Source of the DNA: Anniella stebbinsi
Taxonomy: Eukaryota; Chordata; Lepidosauria; Squamata; Anniellidae
DNA length: 64,000 bases
Assembly (NCBI GenBank): GCA_029215795.1
Contig: JARDYH010000001.1
Coordinates: forward strand, 398,821,154 to 398,885,153
Direction: 5' to 3'
Shown here: positions 11,895 to 24,379 of the stretch, piece after piece
How positions within the stretch are numbered: the stretch's first letter is position 1
Layout: every line of letters begins with the position of its first letter
Program-made: the position numbers and the translations under genes
The notes under the pieces: model-generated
What the model was told of the DNA's origin: nothing
The model's input: the letters and a program-made list of their open reading frames with translations, nothing else
The model's database searches: none

Positions 11895-13170
11895 CAGGTT
11901 GGGGAGGGGATGGAGGGAAAGCCGACTTTGTGATGAAGTCACAGCACCTGCATGTTCAGAGTCCCAAGATGGAATGGGGGAGGAGGGGTCTGCAGACATT
12001 CATTTTAGAGTCTGGGAGTCATGTGATGGTTACAGGAAAGACTGCAGCTGCCCTTGGCGCTGCTCAGATCGTGAAAGGGGGAAATGTTGGATCACCCATT
12101 TTTTAAAATATATAATCCAGCTGTTCTTAGAAGTGTTTTCCATCCTTACAAGGTCGCTGTAAGGATTTCTGAGATCAAGTGCTGGATGCTTGTAACATGC
12201 TAGATACCATTGTTGTTGTTGTTGTTATGCAAATACGCCAGGTACATTAGTAGGCAGCAGCATGGACATGATCTTGCAAATAGGTGCCTATATTCATTAC
12301 TGAAATATGACAAACAGAGGAAAAACATAGAACCGACAAAATGTCAATTTGCAATGGTATTAAGGAACAGATGCAAGACACAAGGACTTAAGCTCTGAGA
12401 AAGAAATGCAGAACCAAACACACACACACACATATATATATATACACACACCGTCAGTCAAACAATATATGACACATGTAAGCTTGATCAGCCAAAACCA
12501 AACTGTAACTCTCTTCAAGGAAAGATAGTTCTTAATAGCATTTTATGCAACTGCTTGGCCCATCGCTCCCTTCGCACCACAAACTTAAACATGCATTTAT
12601 AATCCATGACAATTCACCATTTGCCAACTAAGCCACAAATAGATGAACGTTCTATTTGTCTTATTCCCCCCCTCCTAGCCAGTTACAATAAACCATTTGC
12701 TGAATAAGATGTTGGCATCTGAAGCAAACCCTGTGATGCACCCCGACCCCCCCCCACTTCTCTCCAAGTAGGATCTGTCCCCCAACTTTCATTTTGACAC
12801 AAACCTCGAGATAAGGCCCATGGATCAATAGAAAGGGTTTCAAAGATACCGGCTCCAAATTTATTGATTATATTTTAACTAAAAATGGCAAGCATAAATA
12901 GAATCCACAGTTCCACAGAAAAGCTGCCACACACACTGCAGAATTAGAAAGGAGAAAAACTGTATGTAAAACAAGAAACGCTGAACTACGATGTTTCCTG
13001 ACATTAAATATGCCACCCACCCTATTCTCCCTTTCAAAAAGTATTATCAGCTTAGATAATAGTATTCTGCATTGACGTATTACATTTCAAAGCACAGACA
13101 TTTCCATAATAATCCTTACAACAGCTCTGCTAGGAAGGCCAGGGTTATCCCCCATTGTAGATGCGCCGTT
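11895..13170. other. No gene seen; short CA/TA microsatellite at 12418-12452
   Basis: Apart from a mixed CA/TA run near 12418-12452, this is non-coding sequence with short chance frames. Confidence 0.5.
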
Positions 13171-13176
13171 GACGTA

Positions 13177-13469
13177 GGGTGACCGTATGAAAAGGAGGAC
13201 AGGGCTCCCGTACCTTTAACAGCTGTATTGAAAAGGGAATTTCAGCAGGTGTCATTTGCATGCATGCGGCAGCTGGTGAAATCCCTTCTTCATCACAACA
13301 GTTAAAGCTGCAGGAGCCCTGCCCTCTTTTGTATCTGGTCACTCTAGCTGTGATGAAGAAGGAATTTCACCAGGTGCTGCATGCATACAAATAAAACCTG
13401 CTGAAATTCCCTTTTCGCAACAACTGTGAAAGACACCGGAGCCCTGTCCTCCTTTTCATATGGTCACCC
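13177..13469. mobile_element. Complete foldback MITE flanked by TA
   Basis: Same family as 11453-11763. It starts GGGTGACCGTATGAAAAGGA and ends CCTTTTCATATGGTCACCC, with TA at 13175-13176 and 13470-13471. It is 293 bases long and almost wholly palindromic. Confidence 0.85.
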
Positions 13470-13474
13470 TAGCA

Positions 13475-14310
13475 TTGAGGGAGGAGACGTAAGAACAGCA
13501 GCTCATGTCTGAAGCGACATTTGCCTGCTTGCATTCTTCACTAGCTACCAACATGCTGCCTTTAGGCTACACACAGTGGGCCTTTACCAACACCGGGCCA
13601 TTTTCTTCCACAATGACTGAAGAATCAGGCCATATTCTACAATAATGCTTTAAGGTAGTAATAAGCTTTATTTCATGGTAGGCTCCCAAAGAACTGGCTC
13701 ATTTTTACACATGAATTTACGAATTCTCTTCATACAGAAGAAGGGTACCCAGCCCACAGCAGTGTTTTTTTTTTTTTTTCCATATAAAATTTGCTCTTGC
13801 AAGTCAACCGCATTTTTTCAGGATGAATTTCAGTCCTGAAATTTAAACTAAATCCTAGATATTTTTCGGTGTTTGTTTGTTATCCAGCCAGATGGAAAGA
13901 GGGTTAATAGGGAACAGAAGCCAGGACGTTTAATCCACAGGAAAAATTGAATCACAAAACATTCTTCTGAGAAGGAAAACCCACAAGGAACATACAAGTC
14001 ATGTTTGAACTGCACTATAATATGGGTCTCATGTGTATTCTACCTGGTATGTAAAGGGAGAGAGAGACAGAGACAGAGAAAACAAGCATAACTGAAAAGA
14101 AAGAAAAAGCCAAGAACGAGAACTCATTTGAAATGCTCACTTGGCTTTTCCACTGGACCAGAAGGTCGGAGAAGACCTTGTAGGCCTTGTAAAAGAATTT
14201 AAGCTCATTGTGTTAAGTAAGGACTACGTCACACAATAGCACATATTTACTCCACTCAAGAGCAGCACACAGTCCCCTATCTTGCGAGGTAGTTGACCCA
14301 AAATTACCTA
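13475..14310. other. No gene seen
   Basis: AT-rich non-coding sequence with a poly-T run near 13767-13780 and purine-rich stretches near 14060-14110. Confidence 0.45.
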
Positions 14311-14313
14311 CTG

Positions 14314-15152
14314 AGGCCGTGTCTGCACTGGCCTTCTTTCCTGGGGTTGTCCCTGGGTCGTCCCTGTGCATCCTAATGACGCGCAGGAGATCCCGGGAGC
14401 AGGCAGGGACGACCCCTCCATTTTACCGGGATAACTGGTTGCCCAGTTATCCCGATTTTTCCCACAGTCCTGGGACGATCCCGAGGACCGCGGGCAGTGT
14501 GGGCGCCCATCCCGGCTTCTTCCCTCCTCCCCGTGAGTAGCGGGGGTCAGCAAGAGGGAAGGAGTCAGTCCGGGGGGAGTGCAAGAGCATCAGGGGGGAG
14601 CAGGACTGGGGGCTTTTTTTTTTAACTCACGTTTTTCGTTGGAGCACAATTGCACTCCCACCTGCAGTTTCTTTTTTTTAAAAAAATGGCAGGCGCAACG
14701 GGGGTGACGTCCCTCTTCCTTTCCGGGACGTCATGCTTCCGTTTAGAAGCTCGGGGACGGTCCCTTAGGCTGACCATATGAAAAGGAGGACAGGGCTCAT
14801 GTAACTTTAACAGTTGTAGAGAAAAGGGAATTTCAGCCAGCGTCATTTGTATGCAATTCGTACCAGGTGAAATTCCCTCTTCATCACAACAGTTAAAGCT
14901 GCAGGGACCCTGCCCTCTGTTGTATCTGGTCACTCTAGTATAGTGCCTGCAACTTTAATTGTTGTGATGAAGAGGGAATATCACCAGGTACTAATTGCAT
15001 ACAAATGACGCCTGCTGACATTCCCTTTTCTCTGCAACTGTTAAAGTTACATGAGCCCTGTCCTCCTTTTCATATGGTCAGCCTACGATCCCTGAAGTAG
15101 GTAAGTCTGGGATCGCCCCCCTCCCTCTACATCCTTAGGTGTATAAAGGGCC
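14314..15152. mobile_element. GC-rich non-autonomous DNA element, carrying a nested MITE
   Basis: The left edge reads GGCCGTGTCTGCAC and the right edge GGTGTATAAAGGGCC, a loose inverted pair like that of 10371-10495. The interior is GC-rich, with CCGGGATAACTGG and its near-inverse CCAGTTATCCCG, and GATCCC/GGGATC words. A foldback MITE has inserted at 14768-15083. Confidence 0.45.
14768..15083. mobile_element. Complete foldback MITE flanked by TA, nested
   Basis: It starts GGCTGACCATATGAAAAGGA and ends CCTTTTCATATGGTCAGCC, with TA at 14766-14767 and 15084-15085. The matching G-to-C change at both ends, relative to the other copies, marks a sub-variant. Its 316 bases split the host element. 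Confidence 0.85.
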
Positions 15153-15214
15153 TGAGTTTCATGGCTGAGCACCTAAAAGCAAATGCTCCAACAAAATCCA
15201 CCAAATCAAAAACC

Positions 15215-15475
15215 AACGCTGTCATCATTTTGGCACCAGGTTAAGACTTTTCTCTTCTCCCAGGCATTGAATGCATATGTTGAGCTTTTTTAACTGACCC
15301 CTGGATCGTTTAAATGATAATGTCATTTGTTTTTAGGCTTTCACGGTTTTAAAATTTTGTAAATTGGTCTTTAAATGTTCAATGTTTTTAATTTTCGTAA
15401 ACCGCCCAGAGAGCTTTGGCTATGGGATGGTATATAAATGCAATAAATAAATAAATAAATAAATAACAATCGATC
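15215..15475 (+). mobile_element. L2-like LINE 3' end with (AAAT)n tail
   Basis: It starts GGCACCAGGTTAAGACTTTT, ends ACCGCCCAGAGAGCTTTGGC, then GGTATATAAATGCAATAAAT and an AAAT-repeat tail, the pattern shared by the family. Confidence 0.75.
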
Positions 15476-15479
15476 AGAT

Positions 15480-17390
15480 AAACCCAGAGCCAGGAGCAGG
15501 GGCCGTTTCCCTCAAACGTTACACTCCATGGCTAATGCCAAATTTGCCACCACATAATACATGTATCGGTTTGACAGTATATCTAGGGCCGGAGTTCCTG
15601 AAGATGGTGCTCACTCCTTTCCAGGAGTAGAAAAATGATGGGCATTCTGGCTGGAGGAGCGATTCCTCTCCTTCTTATAGCCTTAACTAACGAGGACAGG
15701 CAGCAGATGGACGTAGCACAAACAAAGGCACATTATAGATTACAAATGAAGATGTTACAAAGCAACTTGAGCATTTTAGGCCCCCAGTTCCTCTAATGCA
15801 CATTTTGTTTCAACACGCTGAATTTTAACCCTGAGCTGCTTTGTGTAGATAATGCATCCTAACAAAATTTGAGAGGGCCTTTCACAAATAAAACTCCCTC
15901 AAAGCACCCAGGTTGATGTCCAAGGACAGTAGAACCTCAGTTCAATATTGGTTGCCAATGGCTTTTGGGATGCAATTTAAGGTGTTGGGTTTAACCTTCA
16001 ACGCCCAGTAGAAATCACTGCTGTAGGAATCAGGGATGGATTCACATTCAAATCCTAACTCAGCTTTGGTCTCATGGCCATGAGTAGCTAGATAAACAGG
16101 AGTTGGTGCAGAGTATTATACAACGGGAGTGAACTCAATAGGGCCCATGATCATCTGCCCCCTATCGGCAATGGCCCTATACCTCAGGACTAGGACAAGC
16201 AACTGCGCCTTTCCCACACATCAGATTTTCCTAAGTGGAATACCAGACTATTTCTCACACTCTCAAAAGCCAGGTCAGATCCCCTTCCAAAACGGAGGGT
16301 TCAGAAGAGGGAAGCGGAAGAGATGAATATCTCTTTTCCAATGAGCTCAGCCTGGGTCAGTTCACACATTTCGCAGAATCGACATGGCAGCGGAGCATAA
16401 ACGCTTGTGTGTCCCCAACCACTACACCACCAGCACAAGAGATGACATGGTGAACAAATTATTTATACTCTGCCACTGCTGTATATGGTGCTTTACGAAG
16501 TTACACAGGCTCTCTGCTTCCAAGGTGGTCAGAGAAACCAAAGGAGAGGAACGGAAGAATGAGTCAAAAGCTTGGTTGTCACTGCGAATGAGGGACGGGC
16601 TGCAGCTGTGTACATTCAGACCCCCCCTTTTTAATTGGGAGTTAGTTGTGGAGAAGGATCATCATGTGTGTTGCATGCAGCCTGCACCACAAATGCATTG
16701 CAGGCAGCAACATTCCCATTCTACATGAATGGGAAAAGGCCCATTCCGGTACAGTGCATTAACTGACCTAGAGAGTCAAGATTGAACATTGGTTAACCAG
16801 TAAATAAACACTCTTTGCCCTTGTATTCTGGCAATGGACATAACCTGCCCCATCTGCCTAGGACAGTAGAATCCTGTTTCTCCAGCCTACTCTGGTCCAA
16901 CTTCAATCATGATTTTATTAGCAAGATCCAACTCCAAGAAGACATTAAATACTATTGGAAGGACTCTTGGCTTTCACCAACAAGGCAGAATACAGAACAG
17001 TGTTAGTCTTCTGAAGCTTGTCATAGTATATGGCTTACCCAACACAGCTCATCGAAACATCCCTAATGCAGATGAAATCGTAACATCACAAGTTCATTCA
17101 TCAAAGGATCAAATATATAGATATATTTTGTCACAGAGAATTAGGAATGAAATATGTTCAAGTATTGGTAATCTAAAGTATTGGTAGCTCCTTTGATTCC
17201 ATGTTGCATCTTCTGCCAAGAGAGCAAAAGTTCTAACTCAAAACTGTTGCACTGACACACTGCCCTTGTTTATTATAGCAGCGAGAACAAGTATTAGAAG
17301 TCAGAGCTAACAGATGTGGACAAGAATGGAAATTCACATGCAAGAATGCATTTCTTCCAGCAAGACCACAGCGCCCCTCAGGTCAAGGAG
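15480..17390. other. No gene seen
   Basis: Non-coding sequence. The 114-codon frame at 16384-16728 has no family signature and no splice context that I trust. Confidence 0.45.
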
Positions 17391-17392
17391 GA

Positions 17393-17590
17393 TTTAAAGC
17401 CATAGCTGAGTAGTAGAGCAAATGCTTTACATAATATGAAAGATTCAATTCCAGCAACATCTCCAGGTAAAAGCTGAGAGAAATCCCATACCTGAAAACC
17501 CAGAGAGCCACTCACATCAGCGTAGACAAGACTGAGCTAAATGAACCAAGGGTCTGGCACCATATGAAGCAGCTTTCTACATTCCTATAA
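17393..17590 (+). mobile_element. tRNA-derived SINE (ACA-like), diverged
   Basis: A decayed A box (TAGCTGAGTAGTAGAGC) and B box (GATTCAATTCC) are followed by ACATCTCCAGGTAAAAGC and the tail GAAGCAGCTTTCTACATTCC. It is the same family as 19914-20133 and 49494-49695. Confidence 0.75.
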
Positions 17591-17653
17591 CTCAGACCAC
17601 TCGCTAGCCACATGCTTAGAAAGGCCCCAGGTTACAATCATTTTTGTAAACTG

Positions 17654-18114
17654 GGGCCACGTTTGGACGATGTATTAGGCAATGGAGGGGGGAAGAGGCA
17701 ACCGACCCTTCGTTATTTTTCCAGTACTCCCCACACAACATGTTGCCACTCCCCCCGTCGCACAGCTGAAAGTCCCAGTGTCCTTCTGGACTGCTGGTGT
17801 TCCTCCCTCCCTCCTCCCAGCCCTATCCCATCATGCATTGGAAGTTCCTCCGGCTTTATAGGAGCGGCCAGGGTGTTTTCGGCTGCTCCTGCCGGAGAAC
17901 TCTAAGAACTGCCGGAATAGTGCACTCAACAGGGGAGATTACACAACGTAGCACTCTACATGACATCTTAATCAACGGGTCTCCGGATAAGCAATGGAGC
18001 AGCCCGTTGGTTTTCCCCGTTGTTTAAATCGACAAAATAATGCCTGTGAGCTGTGTGTGTCCCCCCCCCCCACGACACTGATTATCGTGTCATCCGAACC
18101 AGGCCTGGGAAGAC
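17654..18114. mobile_element. Non-autonomous element with GGCC(T/A)GGTT-type inverted ends
   Basis: The left edge reads GGCCACGTTTGGACGAT and the right edge, on the opposite strand, reads GGCCTGGTTCGGATGACACG. The ends resemble those of 36635-37105. No coding capacity. Confidence 0.45.
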
Positions 18115-18299
18115 TTCCTTCTTTATTTTTCAGGCAGCTGCTGTGCCACAGGTGACCAAGGTTAAGTTACTGTGCTATGACTTGTGAAAAAGCAAGCCAG
18201 GAAGAAGTCACTAGTTGCTTTTGTAGATCTATTCACAAGGTTGGCCTAACTCAACCATTGCCATATTTTACACACCAGCTGATGTCAGCTCAATAAAAT

Positions 18300-18302
<3 letters not shown>

Positions 18303-18348
<46 letters not shown>
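18303..18348 (+). repeat. (TC)n microsatellite
   Basis: About 23 uninterrupted TC units. Confidence 0.97.
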
Positions 18349-18349
18349 G

Positions 18350-19080
18350 TGCTGGAAGTGGTGCTCAATTAAACAGCAGCACATACCATTCATTTGATAA
18401 AGAATCCCCCCTTTTAACATTACCAAGGCCTCAACTCCACCCAAGTGCAACAAAGCCTATGCCAAAACGGAGGCCCTGCTGTGCAAGAGTCATAAACCGA
18501 GCTTGCAGCCTCCAGACGCCAACCAGCCTCAGACTTACAGATTAGTCACAAGGGTGACAGCAATGAACAATTTATAGATTCCGGGCTCAGCTGACCCAGG
18601 TGATTCAGCTCCCACAAGTGCAAGTTGGCTCCAAAAGCCGCCTCTGGCTTCCTGTGCCGGGATGAGCCCAGGCTGCCTTAAGGAGGCCTCTCGGACCCAC
18701 GTTCCCGGTGCCAAGACATCTAGCTGCAGCTGAGGAAGAAGACGGTGGATCTACGTTCCAAAATAACCTCTGGAGGAACAAGGTCTTTCGCTTAGCCCCA
18801 GCCAATTTTGTCAGCGAGAAACTAGGTTAAAGAAACACATTAATGTAGGTCGAAGCTAAGTGCTCCACGACGAGCCAACATGGCAACAGCAGCTGCTTGG
18901 TCCTAATTTGATGGAGGTGGGATGATGGAGACCAAGGATGCCTACAGTTATTGCCCAGAAATTGTGAAAGCAAACCTGGAGTCCGTAAGTCCAGGTTCCT
19001 GATTTTGCGGGTCGTAGTGGGGAAGCTGCAGTGTCCTGCCGGACAGCACAGACTAGCTAACGGGATTGGAGGTCACAACA
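18350..19080. other. No gene seen
   Basis: Moderately GC-rich unique-looking sequence, no supported exon. Confidence 0.4.
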
Positions 19081-19082
19081 TA

Positions 19083-19400
19083 AGAGCTGTGCTGGATCAC
19101 ATCAAGGGTCCATCTAGTCCAGCATTCTATTCACACATTGGCCAATCGGCTGCCTACGGGAAACCCACAAGTAGGATATGACTGCAACAGCACCCTCCCG
19201 CCCATATTCCCCAGCAACTGGTGTACAGAGGCATACTGCCTCTGATACTGGAGGTAGCATATAGCCATCCTGACCCATAGCCATTGATAGCCTTATCCTC
19301 CATGAATTTGTCCAATCCTCTTTTAAAGCCATCCGAGTCGGTAACCATCACTACATCCTGTAGTAGTGAATTCCACAGTTTAACTATGCACTGCATTCAG
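19083..19400 (-). mobile_element. CR1 LINE 3' UTR
   Basis: It reads AAGGGTCCATCTAGTCCAGC, then GCAACAGCACCCTCCCGCCC and CCTCTGATACTGGAGGTAGC: the complement of the familiar CR1 3' UTR. Only the 3' end is kept, as is usual for 5'-truncated copies. Confidence 0.85.
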
Positions 19401-19913
19401 AGTCATAACCAAATGCTGTAACCTCAAAGATGCTGACACACAAGCTATCTTATTGCCTTTACAATGCTGTGATTTTGAATCAGGGCTGTGGCCAAGACTG
19501 CACCAGATTTATGCAGGTATAATAAATAAACAATACCTTACAGTTCAGCGACCCATATTCCTGGATCACTGAAATGTAACACTGCGATGGCTCAGGTGAA
19601 AACACGATGCAGATTATCTCCCAATTGGCAGCTTGCGGAGGAATAACTAAGCCAGGGCGAGGCCACATTTCTGGAGGTGCTGAGTATCACCTTGTGGTTG
19701 CTTCCAAACAGGTGTACGAAAGGCCAGATAGACACAATCTCAATCTGTGCACACAACAATATATTCTAGATCATGTTCAGACATAATGCAGCTTCCTCCT
19801 TCTGTGACCCGTGGGTGAAGGAACCACAATCGTGGGCCAGTGACACAATCTGTTCCCACACAAAACATTACCTGATCCAATAACATCCATAGATGGTCCC
19901 ATGGTCCACCGGA

Positions 19914-20133
19914 CCGACATAGGGGAAAGGACGTGGCTCAGTGGTAGAGCCCCTGATTTGCATGCAGAAAGTCCCAGGTTTACTCCCTGGCCACATCTCC
20001 AGGTAGAGATGGAAAAACTTCTGCCTGAAACCCAGACAGCCATAGCTGCTGCCCGTCAGTGTTGACAATACTAAGTTAGATGGACCAAGGGACTGACCTA
20101 GTATAAGGCAGCTTTCCTAGACTCCTACGATGT
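19914..20133 (+). mobile_element. tRNA-derived SINE (ACA-like)
   Basis: A good A box (GTGGCTCAGTGGTAGAGC) and B box (GGTTTACTCCC) of a polymerase III promoter are followed by CCACATCTCCAGGTAGAGAT, GTCAGTGTTGACAATACTA and a tail ending AAGGCAGCTTTCC. It is the best-kept copy of its family here. Confidence 0.85.
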
Positions 20134-20717
20134 GGTTCCTCTATCTATGGCTCAGACGTCGGCCCCGCAATAGCGTCTTTTGTTGCACAATGAGGAGCTG
20201 GGATTGGGCCTCTGAGATGCATGCACCAGCGTTATTGTGTGAATGATCTCTCCTGCGGGCCGGGGATTAAGGTTCAGAACAGAGAGGTGCATATGGATGG
20301 TGTTGTCTCACCCAGAGCCTCCAGGAATCTGGCCCTGGCCCTAACGTAGTTATTCCTTTGGAGTCAAGGGACACCTGCGTCACTTTTTCACCTGAGAGTT
20401 CATCACAGCTTTAAGTTTAGATGTCTCGAGAATACAGGCTGCTGAACTGCAAAATACTATTATTACATACCTGCTTGCATCTGCTGCATTCCTAGCCACA
20501 GTCCCAGAAGGAACACAACACGGTCAATGAAATGAGATGACTTAGCAGGTCTTCTCAAAGGGAAAGCGACGTGCGGTGGAGCAAGAGAGATCGAGGGGAA
20601 GTTGGAGCCAAGGTTGTACCACTGTAGACCCAGGAGTAGCTCAGCCCAACAGGCTGCCACAACATGCAAAATGGGAAGAGAGGAGTCTTCGTTTGCCCAA
20701 GTGGGTGGGTCTACAAT

Positions 20718-20812
20718 GGAGCCAGTGTGGTGCAGTGGTTAAGCCTGCTAGTCATGGAGCTCACCGGGTAACCACGAGGTCATTTTCTGTCAGCCTGGCC
20801 TACCTCACAAGA
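20718..20812 (+). mobile_element. Sauria-type SINE, truncated
   Basis: The tRNA-like head GAGCCAGTGTGGTGCAGTGG and the segment CAGCCTGGCCTACCTCACAA are present. The 3' half is missing where a CR1 end begins. Confidence 0.7.
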
Positions 20813-20814
20813 AT

Positions 20815-21135
20815 CATAGAATAGTAGAGTTGGAAGGGGCCTATAAGGCCATCAAGTCCAACCCCCTGCTCAATTCAGGAATCCACCTTAAAGCATACCT
20901 GACAGATGGCTGCCCAGCTGCATCTTAAATGCCTCTAGTGTGGGAGAGCCCACGACCTCCCTAGGTCATTGGTTCCATTGCTGTACTGCTCTAACAGTCA
21001 GGAAGTTTTTCCTGATGTCCAGCCGGAATCTGGCTTCCTGTAGTAACATGAGCCCCTTATTCCGTGCCCTGCACTCTGGGATGATCAGGAAGAGATCCTG
21101 GCCCTCCTCTGTGTGACAACCTTTCAAGTAAATGA
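20815..21135 (-). mobile_element. CR1 LINE 3' end
   Basis: It begins AATCATAGAATAGTAGAGTT and continues GGAAGGGGCCTATAAGGCC, the textbook complement of a CR1 3' terminus, and runs leftward to rightward into GATGATCAGGAAGAGATCC. It belongs to a different CR1 subfamily from 19083-19400. Confidence 0.9.
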
Positions 21136-21139
21136 ATGG

Positions 21140-22975
21140 GAAAAGTGCCGTTCTGCATCAATCTGCGATATTTTTTTTTTAAAAAACTACACAAAAATCA
21201 CATTATTTTTGTACACATCTTATCCTAAAATCCACATCTTGCAGGCATTTTATTCTAAAATATGCATCTTTGTTTAAAAAAAATGACCTGAGAAGTACAT
21301 TGCAAAATTCAAAAATGTGTGAAAAACTAAGGATAATACACACCAATCCATGTATTAATTCAGTAACTGCAAATCTGGTTGGTTTAGTTAAGAATATAGA
21401 CCAAACAAAATCCTTGAGCATCCCTATTTCCAATAGGACATGGGTGTTTTTAAAATCATGTTATCTTTTGAATACAGGTATGGTTAACCGCTACTCATTT
21501 CTCTGTCTCCCTGAAGACTTTCTCTTAAGAGCACTCCCTTGGATTGAGATGAAGTCCTTGGAGCAGAAGACTCAAAATGTCCAGTCACTGCAAGGCTCAT
21601 AATTTATAACTCTGCGCCTGTGATGTCTGTAGTATGGCCAAAACAAGCAATAATGTTTTCTAAAATATCCAGCGCCTAACAAACTTTCCCCATTCCCAGA
21701 AAGACGTTCTAACCTTCATGTGCCTCCCTGCTGAGTTGCAGAAATGTCACAGCTGTCACCAAAATCAATAAGGTGAAAGAAGCAACGTTTGAAAAGGTAA
21801 GTCTGACAGAGGGAGCATTAATAGGTACTGAAATAGAAGGCAGAGGAACGATAAGGCCATTTATAGAGAGCGCAGACACACAGTTCTTTCCCAAGCCTGC
21901 CTTCCAGGAGGGGGGCGGGGAAAAGGTTTCACAAACCATGAAAAGCTTTTCCAGGACACAGGAATTTGTTAAGGATCGATGTGGCACCTGCAAGCAGATG
22001 GTAGGACTCCAAAGGTTCAATTTAGAACCCTCTTTCTTTCATCATAAACATGCTTGCCTTAGTTATGCTGTTTTACGATGCATTGTGGTGTAGGAAAAGC
22101 ACACCTTTTCGTGGGGTGTGTGTACAGCAAACACACAGCCCCGAGGCTCTGTGGAAACTAGATTAGAAGCTAATTCCTCCAAAATCAACGGAACTTACTT
22201 CCATGTGATAAGTAAGGGTTGAGATGCTCATTTTACACAAAAACACATAATGCTCCAATAGCTCAGAGCTACTCAGGGCCAAACAAGACACTATTGGGGG
22301 GGGGGGGGGGGTTAAGTGTAAATTGCAAGCCAGGGGGCCCAATTCAGATCAGGGGTAAGGCAACTTTAATCTTTTGCTCCTGGTTGCTTCGGATCGCGGG
22401 GCCTGCACCTGTTGTTTGCATGAGAAGGACAGATCCCATTGGAGTTTTCTTCTTCATGAAAAAAGCTGGTTGGGGGAGGGGGGGTGGCACTTGAGATTAA
22501 GACCACAATGGGTGCAAAAAGTTGAAGCCCCTGTACCCTGCCAGGGTCCCATTCCAGATCACGCCCCTTGATCAGGCCCCTGCAGTTTACACTTCAAAAT
22601 ACCATTCACACACTTGCTCATCACATCAGTGGTAACATTTAGCTTGGCCCTCAGACTGAGAAAAAGTTAAAATTCAACACCCACATGATCCAGACGGACA
22701 TCAAGATGTTCCAAGGGTAGGCAGAGTTCCTAGTTTTGCATTTAAGGAAAGCTGTTTCAGAAATATACCGTAGAAAAGGCATTAGTGGCTGTAGTTTGGC
22801 ATCGTCGTAAGCATGGAGAGTGGGGGGAACCTTATGTAAACTTATTTACACAAAGCTTCCAATATGCAGTTTAGCAGTAATCCATGCTCCGTTTGCAATG
22901 GCAGCCTCAGTGCTGAACAAGCCACCCACCTACCCAGTCTGGATGAGTTAACACGGCAAATATTGCAAGAACAGA
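21140..22975. other. No gene seen
   Basis: Non-coding. A poly-G run lies near 22294-22311. The 100-codon frames near 21270-22093 on both strands are not supported by splice sites or family motifs. Confidence 0.45.
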
Positions 22976-22984
22976 CCTAACTGT

Positions 22985-23440
22985 CCTATTTTTATTTATT
23001 TATTTATTTATTTCATTTGTCTACCGCCCCATAGCCGAAGCTCTCTGGGCAGTTTACATAAGATTAAAACATTTTAAAACAATATACAAAAATTAAAACT
23101 ACAAAAAACATACAATATACACATACATTTAACACCACGATAATAACTTTAAAAGCTATAAGCCTAAAAAACAAAACAGACCCAGGCTCATCAGATATTG
23201 TTAAATGTCTGAGAGAAGAGGAAAGTCTTGACCAGGTACCGAAAAGATAACAATGTTGGTGCCAGGCAGGCCTCGTCGGGGAGACCTTTCCACAACTGGG
23301 GGGCCACCACAGAGAAGGCCCTCTCCCTTGTTGCCAACCTCCAACCTTCCCTCGGAGTAGGCAAAGAACATCTGTAGAAGACGCGGAACCCAAACCCACG
23401 CAAGTCCCACTGAGTTCAAGGATTCTCATGCCCAAGTAAG
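22985..23440 (-). mobile_element. L2-like LINE 3' end with TTTA tail
   Basis: The left side is a TTTA-repeat tail, then CTACCGCCCCATAGCCGAAG and CTCTCTGGGCAGTTTACATA. Further right a decayed reverse transcriptase C-terminus reads on the minus strand (GGKVGGWQQ...WWPPSCGKVSP frame-shifted). The same family is at 29520-29920 and 46005-46440. Confidence 0.75.
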
Positions 23441-23614
23441 TAGCTTTTGCCAGGCTGTGCAACGCAGAGGTTCCTCCTCTGCCTTCAAATCCACAGCTGG
23501 ATCAGAAAATCAGGCAGCCGTGGCTTCTGCAGCCTGCCCCACACCCCTAGTTCCATCATCTGTCCCCCTATTGCACTTCCTACAATAAGGGGGACACCAG
23601 GTGTCCTGCACAGT

Positions 23615-23830
23615 ATTAGGGAAGGGTGTGGAAATGATGTGCTACTTCCAGTATCAGAGGCAGTAAACCTATGTATAACAGTTGCTGGGGAACATGGGTG
23701 GGAGGGTGCTGTTGCACCCGTGTCCTGCTTGTGAGTTCCTGGACAACAGCTGGTTGGCCAATATGTGAACAGAATGCTGGACTAGATGGATCCTTGGTCT
23801 GGTCCAGCATGGCTTTTCTTATGTTCTTGG
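23615..23830 (+). mobile_element. CR1 LINE 3' UTR fragment
   Basis: CAGTATCAGAGGCAGTAAAC, GTTGCTGGGGAACATGGGTG and CTGGACTAGATGGATCCTTG match the sense strand of CR1 3' UTRs, ending at TTCTTATGTTCTT. Confidence 0.85.
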
Positions 23831-23994
23831 CAGCATAACATTTATTATATTGATGAGGAAGCTGCCCTTCAAGGAAACATATTTATCATTGCTGATTTGA
23901 TCATCTAGCGAAGAAGCCACCAATAAGCTCTCAAGGAATCCCAAAACGTATGATACTGAGGATGTGGATAGGGAGATATTTTCCTCCTTCTCTC

Positions 23995-24375
23995 ATAATA
24001 CTAGAACCCAAAGGGATCATCCCATGAAGCTGATGGGTGGGAGAGACAGGACAAATAAAAGGAAGGACTTCTTCACACAGCGTATAGTCAAACTATGGAA
24101 TTCACTACCACAAGATGTAGTGATGGCCACCAATTAGGATGGCTTTAAAAAGCGATTGGACAAATTCCTGGAGAAGGCTATCGATGGCTACCTGCAGTAC
24201 CAGGGGCAGTATTCCTATGCACACCACATGCTAGAGAACATGGGCGGGAGGGTGCTATTGTTTGTGGGTTTCCTCATTGGGGCATCTGGTTGGCTCCTGT
24301 TTATACAAAATGCTGGGCTAGATGGACCCTTCCTTTGATCCAGCATTGGAGCTCTTTTTATATTCTTATGTTCAA
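23995..24375 (+). mobile_element. CR1 LINE 3' end
   Basis: The motifs AAGGACTTCTTCACACAGCG, GTGATGGCCACCAATTAGG and TTGGACAAATTCCTGGAGAA run in order to CTGGGCTAGATGGACCC and a terminal TTCTTATGTTC. This is a longer CR1 3' segment than its neighbours. Confidence 0.9.
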
Positions 24376-24379
24376 AATC

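Noticed and set aside
19914..20133. Possible tRNA gene from A and B boxes
   Set aside because: The cloverleaf is not complete and the body and tail belong to an abundant SINE family.
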